Of a DNA stretch of 64,000 bases, positions 1 to 10,079 are shown one piece after another. The first letter of the stretch is position 1, and each line of letters starts with the position of its first letter. The notes beneath the pieces are model-generated. The model was not told where the DNA came from. It saw nothing but the letters and a program-made list of their open reading frames with translations, and searched no databases. A program made the translations under genes and the position numbers. Origin of the DNA: Achatina immaculata (taxonomy: Eukaryota > Mollusca > Gastropoda > Stylommatophora > Achatinidae); contig CM019701.1 in NCBI GenBank assembly GCA_009760885.1, positions 15,162,282 through 15,226,281 on the forward strand, in the 5' to 3' direction.

Positions 1-210
1 CTTATTCCTGTTATGTACCCTTCCAAGATGGTCTTCTCTAGATTATCATGACGTTTAATGTGTCCAAAATATTTAAGTTTTCTCTTTTTAATCCTCTTTA
101 CTAGCCAGCCTTCTTCAATATTAAGTTCTTGTAGTATGGATATATTTGTTCTTTTTTTTGTGTCCATGATATTTGAAGAACTCTTCTGTAGCATTTAGAT
201 TCAAATTTTG
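1..210 (-). mobile_element. LINE-B (RTE-like) 3' fragment, cut by window edge
   Basis: Read on the minus strand this encodes the end of a reverse-transcriptase ORF seen in seven other places in the window, with the stretch EEGWLVKRIK followed by KYFGHIKRHDNLE. The 3' end lies outside the window. The copy is truncated at its 5' side near 205-210 and has small frame damage, so it is a dead fragment. Family placement as RTE-like rests on the style of the C-terminal motif, not on a full RT domain. Confidence 0.8.
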
Positions 211-254
211 AAAAGTAGTGAATGAAAACTTTAGATGTGAGAAAATAAAAATAA

Positions 255-330
255 CAAGAGAATTACCTGGGACTTGAACCAGGGACTAAAGTGAGCAGCC
301 ACCTAAGCGGTGCACTGTCCCCTTGGAGGT
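255..330 (-). mobile_element. tRNA-like SINE head fragment
   Basis: The minus strand carries a B-box-like GGTTCAAGTCC preceded by a possible A-box region, as in tRNA-derived SINEs. It is not a tRNA gene: I cannot fold acceptor and anticodon arms. Confidence 0.35.
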
Positions 331-364
331 GTAAGATGGTTGAGTTGATAGTGCACTGTTTCTT

Positions 365-775
365 GTGGCTAGACAACTGCTAAACTTGCTAGTGAAGTCA
401 TCCAGAGAAATAGCAAACTTGACGCATTTGAAAACAAATGCTTAAGGAAAATATTTTGTATACATTGGAAGGAATTCAAGACTAAAGCAGAGATAAGAGA
501 AATGAGCATGTGCCAAACAGTTTTGATAATAATCAAGAGAAGAAGATGGCATATGTGGGTCATGTGGTGAGAAGAAACAATCAGAGAATCATAAAGCAAG
601 CCATCTTATTAGAAACATTTGGATAAAGGAAAAGAGGCCAACCTCAAGAGACCCTAAAGAGAACACTGACCAGACTAGCTAAAATACTTTGATGAGGTTA
701 AGTAGACTCATGGCGAGACACACTGCAAGCCGTGTGTGACATATGATGGCACGGGAAAGATCTAAGACATGATTC
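365..775 (+). mobile_element. LINE-C 3' fragment (plus)
   Basis: Broken reading frames resemble the C-terminal tail of LINE-C reverse transcriptase (FENKCL, then a GHVVRRN-like stretch). It ends in the family's 3' sequence, an ACGGGAAAGAT-type motif. It meets a minus-strand copy of the same family tail to tail at about 775-790. It has several stops and frameshifts. Confidence 0.7.
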
Positions 776-784
776 TCATTGTGA

Positions 785-1300
785 ATATCTTACATTTTAC
801 ATCCTTCCTGTGCCATTAAATGTCACATAGAGCTCGCATGGTAGTTTGCCAAGTTCTCCTGTTTTTGGCAATCTTTTCAACCTCATCAAGGGATGTTATG
901 CCTACTAAACTAGTCTCTCTTAACAATGTCCTCTTTAGAGTTTCACGTGGTCGATCTCTTTTTCTTCGGCCTGTTATGTTCCACTTGATAGCTTGTTTTG
1001 GGATTCTCTGACTGTTTCATCTCATCACATGACCAAAAATATATGTCTTCTTTTCCTGATCACCCATGAGACAGGTTGTTGTTTGCTCATTAGTCTTATC
1101 TCTGTGTTCTTAAATTCATTCCAATTTATACCAAGTATTTTCCTGAGGCATTTATTTTCAAAAGAGTCTAATTTCTTCATTGTTTTCCAGCTTTCACATG
1201 TATAAATGAGAGTGGATATTACATTTGAATTGGAAAATCTAAACTTGGTTTTTGTTCTTATAACTTTTAAATGCCGTATGTTCTCAAGATTCTTGAAGGT
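785..1300 (-). mobile_element. LINE-C 3' fragment (minus), inverted partner
   Basis: On the minus strand it reads NVISTLIYTCESWK, then SFENKCLRKIL, then a GH..RR block and the family 3' tail near 790. This is the same order as in the plus copy at 10.08 kb. Its 3' end abuts that of the plus copy at 365-775, giving an inverted arrangement of about 0.9 kb. Confidence 0.75.
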
Positions 1301-1459
1301 TAATTGTGAATATGCAATGACTTAATAAAGTTAACATAATAATAATACACCACACTTCTAATAAACATGCACTAAAAAGCAGTTGCAACATATAAGTAGA
1401 TTTTTTTTTAAAACAAGAGTCCATAATTTTAAATTGTCTTTTGTTATGATTGTTCTCAG

Positions 1460-1517
1460 GCTAGCAAGAACCTGATTCAAGATCATCAAGAACTAGTTAA
1501 TGGTTTTAACACTGAAG
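1460..1517 (+). CDS. Internal exon of unrecognised Q/N/H-rich protein gene (exon i)
   Basis: The exon is bounded by a good acceptor (TGTTCTCAG before 1460) and a consensus donor (GTAAGT at 1518). Read in phase 0 it encodes 19 residues starting [10 protein letters not shown], plus one base of a split codon that exon 5603-5744 completes to Asp. Upstream exons must lie left of the window. Confidence 0.6.
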
Positions 1518-4500
1518 GTAAGTAGGACATCAGAAATGGGACAGATTTTGTAACTGAATTGTAGTTTTAATGTTATAAATTAATTGTAAAAATCTAAGAT
1601 TAAAATGTATTCATGTTGACAGAACTTCATGACAAGAAAGAAGTAAGTGAACCTGACATTTGTTGAAAAATCTGTAGCAAAAAGAAAAGAGAAACAGGAA
1701 AGATATGTCTGTGCAGACTGTTCCATGGGAAAGAAAAGCAAAAATTGTAAATGCTGATCAAAGACAGAATAAATTGGAGAAATGTGATCATGTACATCTA
1801 TCAGCAAAGATCTTTATGACCATGATGAAGCTGTTTCATAAATATTGATTATTTAGTCTGGGGCAGTGCTTCTTATGTATGAAAATGAAGCTAGTCGATC
1901 TAGTTATAATTAGAAGAAGGTTGTTTTGCATAATGATCATCTTGTAGTGACACATTTAAACAAATGTTTATACTTCTGAAATAGTGGGTTCAATTCTTAA
2001 AATTTCATTTTGCAAGATTTTGTTATATTATGTCTTTCATTATCATCATCATCATTTTGTGCTGTCTCCCTACAGAAACTTGGCCGCAATGATTCTCCAC
2101 TCTGCTGTTTCTTGTCTCAGTAGAGCACTTGGCCAAGCTTGATGTTGTCTTGATGTTGTCCTGATGCTCTTGATGGTGTCCACTCATCTATATCACTGCC
2201 TTCCTTTTGTTCTTTTCCCTTCGATCTTGCCTTCAAGAAGAGTCTTCAGTATAGTATTATGCCTTTTGACATGCCCAAAGTGTGTTAACTGTCTTGTTTT
2301 TATGATTTTCAATATTTCTCTTTTCACTTCTAGTTGGTTTAGCACTTCATTGTTCATTTCTCTTTTCATGGATATGGCCTATTCTTCTGTATATCCACAT
2401 TTCAAGGGCCTTGATTTTCTTTTCTGTTGTCTTATTCAAGGTCCAGTCTTCTGCATCATAAAGGAATATTGAATATATGTAGCATTTTACGATATGTAAT
2501 CTCAGTTGCTGTGATATTTGTTTTGGTATAATGACCAAATTAACACCAGATACTGAAAACTGTGAGGGACCACCAATACTTGAAGATGAAATCATAGATG
2601 CCATCAAACACATGAAGAAAGGAAAAGCGACTGGGCCTGATAATATAACAATAGAAGAAATAGAGGCACTAGAGGAGACAGGAATAAAAATAATAACCAA
2701 GTTACTGAATGACATTTACAACAGTGGTTATATTCCCAGTGACCTGATTAAATCCACGTTTATAGCACTACCAAAGAAACCAGGTGCAAAGGAATGTGAC
2801 GACCACCGGACTATCAGCCTCTCATGTCACATAACGAAGCTACTTCTGAGAATAATTATGAGAAGAACAAGGAAAAAGATAAAAATGGAAATAGCAGATG
2901 AACAGTTTGGATTTGTTGAAGGAAAGGGAACACACAATGCCATTTATGCTTTACGAACACTAACAGAAAGAGCTTTAGAAGTACAGAAAGATCTCTACTT
3001 ATGCTTCATTGATTACACCAAGGCATTTGACAAGGTGAAACATAATGAAATTATTAAAATGCTTGAAGACATCAATATAGACGGCAAAGACCTGAGGATT
3101 GTAAAACATCTATACTGGCAGCAAGAAGCAGCAGTTCGAGTTGAAAATAGAATTGGAAAATATCAACCTATAAAACAAGGGGTGCGACAAGGATGTGTAC
3201 TATCTCCAGACCTTTTTTCTCTGTATAGCGAGAATATTCTAAGAACAATCATCACAGAACCAGGCATAAAAATTGGAGGATACAATATTAACAACCTTCG
3301 GTATGCTGACGACACAGTACTGATAGCTGAGAACCAACAAGACCTGCAAAATCTCTTGAATAAAGTCGCCAAAGAAAGTGAACAGAAAGGCCTTACTTTG
3401 AACATCAAAAAGACAGAGACTATGGTTATATCTAAGAAACAGAATCCACCAGCATGCAGTATTAAATTAAATGGAACTGTTCTAAAGCAGGTGCAGAAAT
3501 TCAAATACCTTGGAGCAGTAATAACTTCAGATGGGAAATGCAGAACAGAAATTAGGAACAGAATAGGCCAAGCAAAGACTGCATTTCAGAGAATGAGAAA
3601 CATATTGACCAACACATCCTTATCAATGAATGTTAGAAAACGAGTCCTAAAATGCTATATTGAACCTATCTTGTTATATGGAAGTGAATCATGGACAATA
3701 GGCAAGTCTGCACAAAAATCATTGGAAGCAGCAGAAATGTGGTTTATTAGAAGAATGTTGCGAATCCCCTGGACAGCAAAAATAACTAATGAAGAATGTA
3801 GGAGAAGAGCTGGAGAGACAAAAAACCTTGTCAAAAAGATAAGAGAGAGACAATGTACTTTCATAGGACATGCAATGAGAAGAGGGGGCATTGAAAATAT
3901 TATAACAACAGGAAAAATAGAAGGAAGAAGATCAAGAGGAAGACCAAGAGAAATGATACTGGACAGTCTGACGGGATGGTGTGAGAGGAGATCACCAACT
4001 GAGCTGATGGCCTACATGAAGGATCGTGTACTCTGGAGAAGCATAATAGCCAACGCCAGTCGGCACGGCACATGATGATGATGATGATAATGACCTTCCT
4101 CATTCTGCTTAAGGTGTTTTTTGCCAATCCTATTCTTTTTTCTAATTTCTGTTTATTTCCAGTCCATACTTTTTGTCTTTCATTGTTTAGTTGTGTGACT
4201 AGATTCTTTTTGGTTCTCTGCCATCAGACAGTGCCATCTGCATATCATTGCTATTCCATTAATATGTAATCCAGGGATCACACTAATTTCTTTGAATACC
4301 TTCTCTGTATAAAGGTTAAACAGTCATGGAGAAAGGTCACATCCTTGTCTTCATATCTACTGGTGTTGAGTGGTTTGTGTTTGACCGCACAGCTGCCGTC
4401 TGTTCCCAATATAGCTTGCTTATTATTCTGATGTCTTTGCCATCAACATTAATCTCTTTCAGACATTTCATCAGCTGTTTGTGCCTGCCTCTGTCAAAGG

Positions 4501-7500
4501 CCTTTGTGTAATATATAAAACAAGCATAGATGTCCTTTTTAATTTCCATTAACTTCTCCATTACATCTTCTTGTTTTGTATACAGAGGTGTATGGTTCAT
4601 TTTTACAAAAAGATATTAAAAAAATGAGGCAGAAAGTAAGATGAGCATGTATAAATGAAGAAGATAACAACAATTCAATATTTTGGCAAAAGCCTTTTTC
4701 AATGGATCACACACAAAAACAACACAACAGATAAAAATACAGAAAAATAGATGAAAAATTAAATGATTGCTTCTTTCAGTATCCTCCTTGTAAGAAAGAC
4801 GGGCATAAAATGTGCCCAGATGGACATATGAAAGCACAAAGTGGAAGCATGTGAGTTGCTGAGAAATGAGATAAAAGGACGATGAAAAACTGGAAACATG
4901 AAGTATAGCCATTAAGTTGATCAATTAAAAAAAAAATGTCAAGCCATAAGTTGGGTCCAAGTTGCTATTTGCTTCAAAGTTGAGTCTGTAAAGTGATTTA
5001 GGTCTGATCTGAGTCTGTAAAGTGATTTAGGTCTGATCTGAGTCTGTAAAGTGATTTAGATCTGATCTGAGTCTGTAAAGTGATTTAGGTCTGATCTGAG
5101 TCTGTAAAGTGATTTAGGTCTGATCTGAGTCTTCAGAGTGACTCAGGTCCAAGTTGACCAGCTTCAGTCTATGACTCTGATGGAGCCTTCAGAGAAGTCT
5201 GACCTTGCAGTTTGATAGGACATTTTCATATTCACCTTCTTCAGAAATGAGAAAAATCACAGAAACCTGTTTGATTCAGTGTAGATAGTGAACAAAAGAA
5301 CACCTGCACCAAGAGCATGCAGAATCATACACAGAAAACTATTTACTAGAAAATTGTTTAGTGTAGTTCTTATTAAATTTTATGTCATAATTTCTGTTCA
5401 ACATTTCATGCATGCCTTTCACTGGTTATAATTTCCATTTGACAGTCATTTTATACTTTCCATTTGACGGTCATTTTATAATTTCCATTTGATGATCATT
5501 TTATAATTTCCATTTGATGGTCATTTTATAATTTCCATTTGAATTTCATATTAACAGTTCCTGCTTATTTATCATGTTACAATTTCTGTTCACCTTTTGT
5601 AGATTTGATTGCACTTCAGAATTTGAAACTTTCGGATGATGAGCCAACAGTGCCTGTGGTAGTTAAACCAGCAGTACCTGTGGTAGATAAACCAACAGTG
5701 CATATGACAGATGTGTTTAGTCCAAGAGCATCCAGTAATGCCAGGTGTGTAATCATTGATAATTCATTATCTTACATCTTACATCCTTCCCGTGCTGTTA
5801 AACATGACATAGGGCTTGCATGGTAGTTTGCCAAGTTTTCCTGTTTTTGGTGAGCTTTTCAACCTCATCAAGGGATGTTATGCCCACTAAACTGGCCTCT
5901 CTTAACAATGTCCTCTTTAGAGTTTCACGTGATCAACCTCTTTTTCTTCAGCCTATTGTGTTCTACTTGATAGCTTGTTTTGGGATTTTCTGATTATTTC
6001 TTCTCATCACATGACTGACATGTATCCATCTTCCTTTTCTGATCACTCATGAGACAGGTTGTTGTTTGCTCATCTGTCTTATCTCTGCATTGTTCTTTAA
6101 ATTCATTATCAAACAGTAAAATTCAGGTCTGATTGGATATTATCTTAAGGAGAAAAAGACATTTCTGTGAAGGAGTGACACAGTCTTGAGATCAGTAATA
6201 AACAGCTAAGATTCTAACCTCCACGCTCGCTCTACTTCTATAAACAAGCTGCTGCAGCAATTCAGCCAGGCAGGTGAAACTGAAAGCATTTTCCTGTTGG
6301 TAATAGAGTCTGCATGAGATCTTCAGTGAATCCAACCAACCAACCAGGTAGCCAGCTGGCCAGCCAACCAATAAATATGAGGGTGTATGATAATATTATT
6401 TTGTTATGTTACTTATGTTTTAAGGATTCATGCTATATCAAAATACAGTATATATATATATATATTTTTTTTTTTTTCAGTTTTGCTTTCCTGAGGTGAT
6501 TTAATCCACGCTTGACATATTTTTGATTATTTATTTGATCAGTTAATGATGTTTCAGGATGATTTGGTCGCTTGTCTCACTAAAGTGCAAGAATACTGCA
6601 GTGTGGTATGCTGATTTTCTTCTTGGGAAAGTGGTGGTGGTGGTTGCTGTTCTTTCCAGTGATGGTGAAGGTTGCCATGTTCTTGATGGCAGGTGATGAT
6701 GATCAGTTGATTGTTAGGCTGATTAGGCTTCAGCTTGGGGGCCTGGAGGGACAGGGGTCCAGTTTTAAGAAATAAAAAGTTCTGTCTGCAGGAAACTTTC
6801 TACTGTAGAGAGTGGAACAGAACAACTCCTTCAGATCATCAGAGGAAGTGCCCCATCCCCTTCCCTTGGATAAGTGTTTTGGCCCTGTTAAATTCCTGAC
6901 ACTCTAAAGGGGCCATGACTCCCAGAGAATTGGTTTTTTTTTTGTTTCATCCCAGAATTGAACCCACGATCTTCCAATTGGCACTGCACTTCGAAGTGCA
7001 TCTTAGTGATTCAGCTAAAGGGGAACAGTATTAGATCCTTCTGCAGATACAGAATACTGTTCTATGATTTTTCTGTCATGAGATGAACAGTATAGGTCAG
7101 AGTAAGTGAAGGCCCTTAAAGAAGTTTAGCTTAGGGACTTTGGTGGTAGTTAACCCACAACTGATGAAGGTGATAACAGGCTGCATGTTTTCATGTCCTG
7201 AGGCGCACACATTAAAGTGGGTCGATGGCATCTCATCAAAGTGCAGTGCCAGATCTTGCAGCAAGTTCTGCCGTAACCGGGACCATGACAATCCCTATTA
7301 GCCAGAATTTTGTAGCACCAGCAGTTTCTGATTTACATCTCATGGAGAAAAGACAGGATATTTGATGGCCATGCTTTAACCCCTTCCTCTCCTGATGTCC
7401 CTATTGTTTCTGTTTTATTATGTGTTCATTATGTCATTTTAATTTGTAATAATTATACCTGAAGGATTATGTCTTCCAAAGACTGACCTGAATTACTTCA

Positions 7501-7957
7501 TTTTATGTTGCAAATGTGATCAAGTTTCTCTTTTGTTTTGCTAAGTCGTGGCCATGCTGGAAGCCGACCTCAAGGTCAAGGATACAGCAGACACCATAAA
7601 AACTCATATCAGAAGCAAAACTTTTGGACCAACAGTCCAGGAGGGTACAGATGTCAAAAGCAGAATCCTCTTCAGCATCATCATTTTCAGAAGCAAGATG
7701 GCATCTTAGGGAATCCACCACCAGTATTTGAAATGCCTTATTGGTCACCTTATCACCCCCCACCACCGCTACAATTTAGCAACATCAACATGTCAGCTTA
7801 TCACCCTCAATCAAACGTCGGTGTGAGATGTGAGTATTCCAATAACAGCCTGAATCAGAATATGCACTCCCAAACATTTACCCCGCAGCGCCTTCAACAA
7901 CATGGATTTGCTATGACTCAGCACAGAATTAATTCGCCAGACTGGGTTTATAAGTAG
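1460..7957 (+). CDS. 3' part of an unrecognised gene: three exons, Q/N/H/P-rich C terminus
   Basis: Three exons (1460-1517, 5603-5744, 7546-7957) join with matching phases (1, then 2) and each junction has AG/GT signals. Together they give about 203 residues and a TAG stop at 7955-7957. The visible protein has a short possibly helical start ([13 protein letters not shown]), then a Val/Pro repeat ([15 protein letters not shown], residues about 34-50 of the visible part). A low-complexity tail follows, with an RG/RP-type patch ([13 protein letters not shown]), many Gln, His and Asn, and proline stretches ([10 protein letters not shown]). No enzymatic domain is visible. Such tails are common in RNA-binding or RNP-granule proteins, but that is only a suggestion. 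Introns carry nested LINEs (2040-4610), a Penelope-like 3' end and two short minisatellites. The gene is 5'-incomplete here. Confidence 0.6.
1518..2039. other. Intron stretch without clear features
   Basis: AT-rich intron sequence. A short frame after the AG at 1618-1620 is open for about 14 codons, but its length would break the phase between the flanking exons, so I do not call an exon. No repeat is recognised. Confidence 0.4.
2040..2536 (-). mobile_element. Host LINE-A-like element, 3' half (split by insertion)
   Basis: Minus-strand frame with RT C-terminal features ([17 protein letters not shown], then RRIGHI). It ends at a (GAT)n-type tail near 2040. Its 5' half continues at 4087-4610 on the other side of an inserted LINE-A. 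Removing the insert restores a continuous reading frame across the junction (RMRKV then IIPKQIS), which shows that the two halves were one element. Confidence 0.8.
2531..4075 (+). CDS. Reverse transcriptase frame of LINE-A (5'-truncated)
   Basis: A frame of 514 codons whose first ATG lies in the target-site duplication, so the native start is lost. RT motifs appear in order: KGKATGPDN (about residues 30-38), LPKKPG (80-85), motif [12 protein letters not shown] (159-169), motif [12 protein letters not shown] (216-226) and the catalytic YADD (258-261). After the thumb comes a C-terminal tail, with [13 protein letters not shown], then GHAMRRGG and a basic [10 protein letters not shown]. It would copy element RNA by target-primed reverse transcription, but without the endonuclease this copy is probably not autonomous. 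Related 3' ends occur at 37.6 and 58.5 kb. Confidence 0.88.
   Translation: MTKLTPDTENCEGPPILEDEIIDAIKHMKKGKATGPDNITIEEIEALEETGIKIITKLLNDIYNSGYIPSDLIKSTFIALPKKPGAKECDDHRTISLSCHITKLLLRIIMRRTRKKIKMEIADEQFGFVEGKGTHNAIYALRTLTERALEVQKDLYLCFIDYTKAFDKVKHNEIIKMLEDINIDGKDLRIVKHLYWQQEAAVRVENRIGKYQPIKQGVRQGCVLSPDLFSLYSENILRTIITEPGIKIGGYNINNLRYADDTVLIAENQQDLQNLLNKVAKESEQKGLTLNIKKTETMVISKKQNPPACSIKLNGTVLKQVQKFKYLGAVITSDGKCRTEIRNRIGQAKTAFQRMRNILTNTSLSMNVRKRVLKCYIEPILLYGSESWTIGKSAQKSLEAAEMWFIRRMLRIPWTAKITNEECRRRAGETKNLVKKIRERQCTFIGHAMRRGGIENIITTGKIEGRRSRGRPREMILDSLTGWCERRSPTELMAYMKDRVLWRSIIANASRHGT
2537..4086 (+). mobile_element. LINE-A (RTE-like) 5'-truncated copy, intact RT frame, 9-bp TSD
   Basis: This insert is flanked by ATAATGACC on both sides (2528-2536 and 4087-4095) and ends in a short (ATG)n tail. 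It is truncated at its 5' side, so no apurinic endonuclease domain remains. The copy sits inside an older minus-strand LINE in an intron of the plus-strand gene. The reading frame has no stop over 1.5 kb, which suggests a recent insertion. RTE-like placement rests on the short 3' UTR and microsatellite tail. Confidence 0.88.
4087..4612 (-). mobile_element. Host LINE-A-like element, 5' half (RT palm)
   Basis: The minus strand reads an RT motif-A region ([18 protein letters not shown]) and later [15 protein letters not shown], which joins to the 2040-2536 half. Motif A has Tyr where the first catalytic Asp is expected. There are several stops between blocks, so the element is old and dead. Confidence 0.75.
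4622..4740 (-). mobile_element. Penelope-like element 3' end fragment
   Basis: It matches, with divergence, the minus-strand Penelope-like 3' sequence at about 17.83-17.95 kb: a GCAGAAAGTAAGATGAGC-type run, then ATATTTTGGCAAA followed by a stretch ending near AACAACACAACAG. The assignment depends on those other copies. Confidence 0.5.
4979..5140. repeat. 29-bp minisatellite, about 5 copies
   Basis: A unit beginning GAGTCTGTAAAGTGATTTAG recurs about every 29 bp and is nearly identical between copies. A decayed last unit runs to about 5155. It lies in the intron of the plus-strand gene. Confidence 0.9.
5430..5545. repeat. 25-bp minisatellite, about 4-5 copies
   Basis: A unit containing CATTTGATGGTCATTTTATA recurs every 25 bp just upstream of the exon at 5603. 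The last copies reach to within 60 bp of the acceptor. Confidence 0.85.
5603..5744 (+). CDS. Internal exon of the Q/N/H-rich protein gene (exon ii)
   Basis: The acceptor CACCTTTTGTAG and the donor CCAG/GTGTGT bound a 142-base exon open in one frame. It completes the Asp codon begun in exon 1460-1517 and leaves AG for the next Ser codon. It encodes [15 protein letters not shown], then the Val/Pro repeat, then FSPRASSNA. Confidence 0.65.
5755..6120 (-). mobile_element. LINE-C 3' fragment
   Basis: Minus strand. The tail at 5765-5790 reads GGGAAGGATGTAAGATGTAA, the family 3' end, followed inward by the same C-terminal block as other LINE-C copies. It begins about 10 bases inside the intron after the exon at 5603-5744. 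Confidence 0.75.
6121..7545. other. Intron with a tRNA-like SINE remnant and no other clear feature
   Basis: Mostly unassigned intron. A TA/T-rich simple run lies at 6448-6478. A region at about 6935-7030 has, on the minus strand, a B-box-like GGGTTCAATTCT and an A-box-like AGCTGAATCACT, which suggests an old tRNA-derived SINE. The rest shows no coding or repeat signal that I can name. Confidence 0.35.
7546..7957 (+). CDS. Terminal exon of the Q/N/H-rich protein gene (exon iii)
   Basis: The acceptor TTTTGTTTTGCTAAG precedes 7546. The exon completes the split Ser codon, then reads 136 residues to TAG at 7955-7957. Composition is strongly biased to Gln, Asn, His, Pro, Ser and Tyr, with paired aromatic residues ([21 protein letters not shown]). 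I chose this frame because it is the only long one and it matches the phase of exon 5603-5744. Confidence 0.68.
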
Positions 7958-8914
7958 AGCAAGCTTTTAATATTCTGCTTCTGCTTATTTTATCTTATCT
8001 GTTTTGTGTACTGTGGCATGTTAAGTAATTTTGTCATAGGCTTTCAATCTAACATGTTCATGAAGTGTCACCTGAAGTATCATCATATCATTCCTCAACG
8101 TGATATATACAGCCTTGATATCATTCCTCATCATGATATATACAGCCTTGACCCGTCTCTTCTGGGTAATCCTAATTATCCGGCTAATGACATTTTTAAA
8201 TGATATGCTTGTGCTGGTGGATGACTAGGATGTTTTTTCCTTGTCAGATGATCAAACCATTTCATCCTTTGTCTCTTGAGATAATGTAAAACTAATGTTG
8301 TTGCTATGAAAGATAAGGTATCTTCTTTTCTCATTCTATTTCTTTTTTTTTTTGTCTTGTTTACTCACTTTATAATACATATCATTTCACAAGGGACAGT
8401 TTTTAGTTTTTTAGATAATGACCAAGTTTGGCACTAGTAGTAGAGTGTTGGTGTAAATGATGCTTACTGACAGCACTCTTTCATTAATTTTTATTTGGTG
8501 AATCTGGCAACTGATATTTGATATATATCAATGATAAATGATACAAAATGGCAATCTTACATATCTTCAGATGAAAACTGGTTAAGCATGCATGGGTCAC
8601 TTGTCAAGAACAACTTATCTATGTAGGTCATCATCTGAAGGTTATGTGTGTGTGTGGCTTTCTATTTCATTGTACTTTCCTGGTGGTTTTGTTTGCTTCT
8701 TGTGCTATCTAGTGTAATGTTCCTTGTCATCTTTTACTGATATTATTTATATGCTATGTGAACAACAGAGATGAAAAGGACACACCTTTGCCTGACACCA
8801 AAATTTATTTTTAACTCTAATTAGTGATACCAGCATTTGTTCTTATCGCACTTTGGCAAATTTTATATAATGCCATAGAGCAGTCTATGGCTTGTGAATG
8901 CTGGGAGTCTTCTA
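7958..8914. other. 3' flank / probable 3' UTR, no clear poly(A) signal
   Basis: AT-rich sequence after the stop. A short 31-bp direct duplication around 8088-8150 repeats GATATATACAGCCTTGA. I did not find a convincing AATAAA close to the stop, so the transcript end is unknown. Confidence 0.35.
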
Positions 8915-9330
8915 CTATCATCATCAGGTGCCATGCTGGTAGATGCCCTCACTCATGCTTCTTTATAGGTCTCAGTCCTTGATATTTTCCACTGACTCTG
9001 CTGGTGACATTTTATTGTGCCACTGTGGTAGACTACCCATGGTTTTCTCTTGGTCTTCCCCTGCCTCTCTTCTCATTTATCTTCCCTGTCCTTATGATAT
9101 TCTCAAGCCCTCTCCTTCTCATTATATATCCAATGAATGATGACTTGCTATTTTCATATGGATTTAATTATCTTCCTTTAACATTCTTTTCGTTAGAAAT
9201 TTTGTTTGTCATCTTGGTTGGCCATGGTACTCTTAACACTCTTCTAAGAAACCACACCTTGGTTGCTTCTGCTGATCAGTCAATCTCTTCACTGTCCATT
9301 ACTCACTGCCCTAAAGTAGGAGAGGCTCAA
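8915..9330 (-). mobile_element. LINE-A-related 3' fragment
   Basis: Begins on the plus side with ATCATCATCAGGTGCCATGC, the inverted 3' end and (GAT)n tail shared with the LINE-A ends at 37.6 and 58.5 kb. The rest is a decayed version of the RT C-terminal tail on the minus strand. Confidence 0.65.
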
Positions 9331-9524
9331 CGCAGAATTCAAAAACTCTCTCTAACATTCAGTGACAGGACCTGATAAAATAGCTACAATAAATTTCTCT
9401 TTATGAAATCTTAGTCAGTGAAATGCCTTGTTAAGTTTCTGGCTTATAATCTACTGCTATTTAACTCAGCTGTCTCAGTGTAAATGTTACATCTTTTCTT
9501 CCCAAATCCAGACCGAACAGGGCT

Positions 9525-9935
9525 TAGCTGTAGGTGGTTCTGTGGCATAGCTGTGATAATGTAATTGGGCTGGCATAGCTGTGGTTCTGTAACTGGACTT
9601 AGTTGTGGTTCTGTAACTGGGCTGGCATAGCTGTGGTTCTGTATCTGGGCTGGTATAGCTGTGGTTCTGTAACTGAGCCTAGCTGTAGTTTTGTAACAGA
9701 GCTTAGCTATAACTGGGTTTAGCTGTGGTTCTGTAACAAGGCTTTGCTGTGGTTCTGTAACAGGGCTTTGCTGTGGTTCTGTAACAGGGCTTTGCTGTAG
9801 TTACATAACAGGGCTTTGCTGTGGGTTTGTAACTGGGATTAGCTGTGACTCTGTTAGTAGGCTTTGCTATGAGTCTGTAATCAGACTTAGTTGTGGTTCT
9901 GTAACATTGCTTAACTATGCTTCTGTAACAGGCTT
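9525..9935. repeat. About 24-bp degenerate minisatellite
   Basis: Some 16 irregular units carry TAGCTGTGGTTCTGTAAC or TTTGCTGTGGTTCTGTAACA. Two unit types, one with GGCATAGCTG and one with GGGCTTTGCTG, are arranged in blocks. Confidence 0.8.
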
Positions 9936-10079
9936 TTAAAAAAGATTTTTTTGCAAATATAAGAATTAAGGAGTGATATCCATCTGGTGTACAGTCCTAT
10001 TGTATGAAATGTTTAGCATATCTGGATTCTTGTTTTTCTCTTGCGAACTAAATTTTCCTTTTTCATTCCTTTTTTAAAA

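Noticed and set aside
820..1205. Plus-strand frames over the LINE-C copy
   Set aside because: Antisense shadows. The conserved RT C-terminal motifs read on the minus strand. Similar shadows at 10943-11218 and 62727-63096 were dropped.
1618..1860. An extra exon of the plus-strand gene
   Set aside because: The acceptor-like AG and GTAAGT nearby would give a 20-base exon that puts the next exon out of frame; no other support.
2347..2715. 122-codon minus-strand frame crossing 2536
   Set aside because: A chance frame joining the host LINE coding region to the antisense of the inserted LINE-A across the insertion junction.
7503..7766. Minus-strand frame over the Q/N/H-rich exon
   Set aside because: Antisense to an exon that has matching splice phases on the plus strand.
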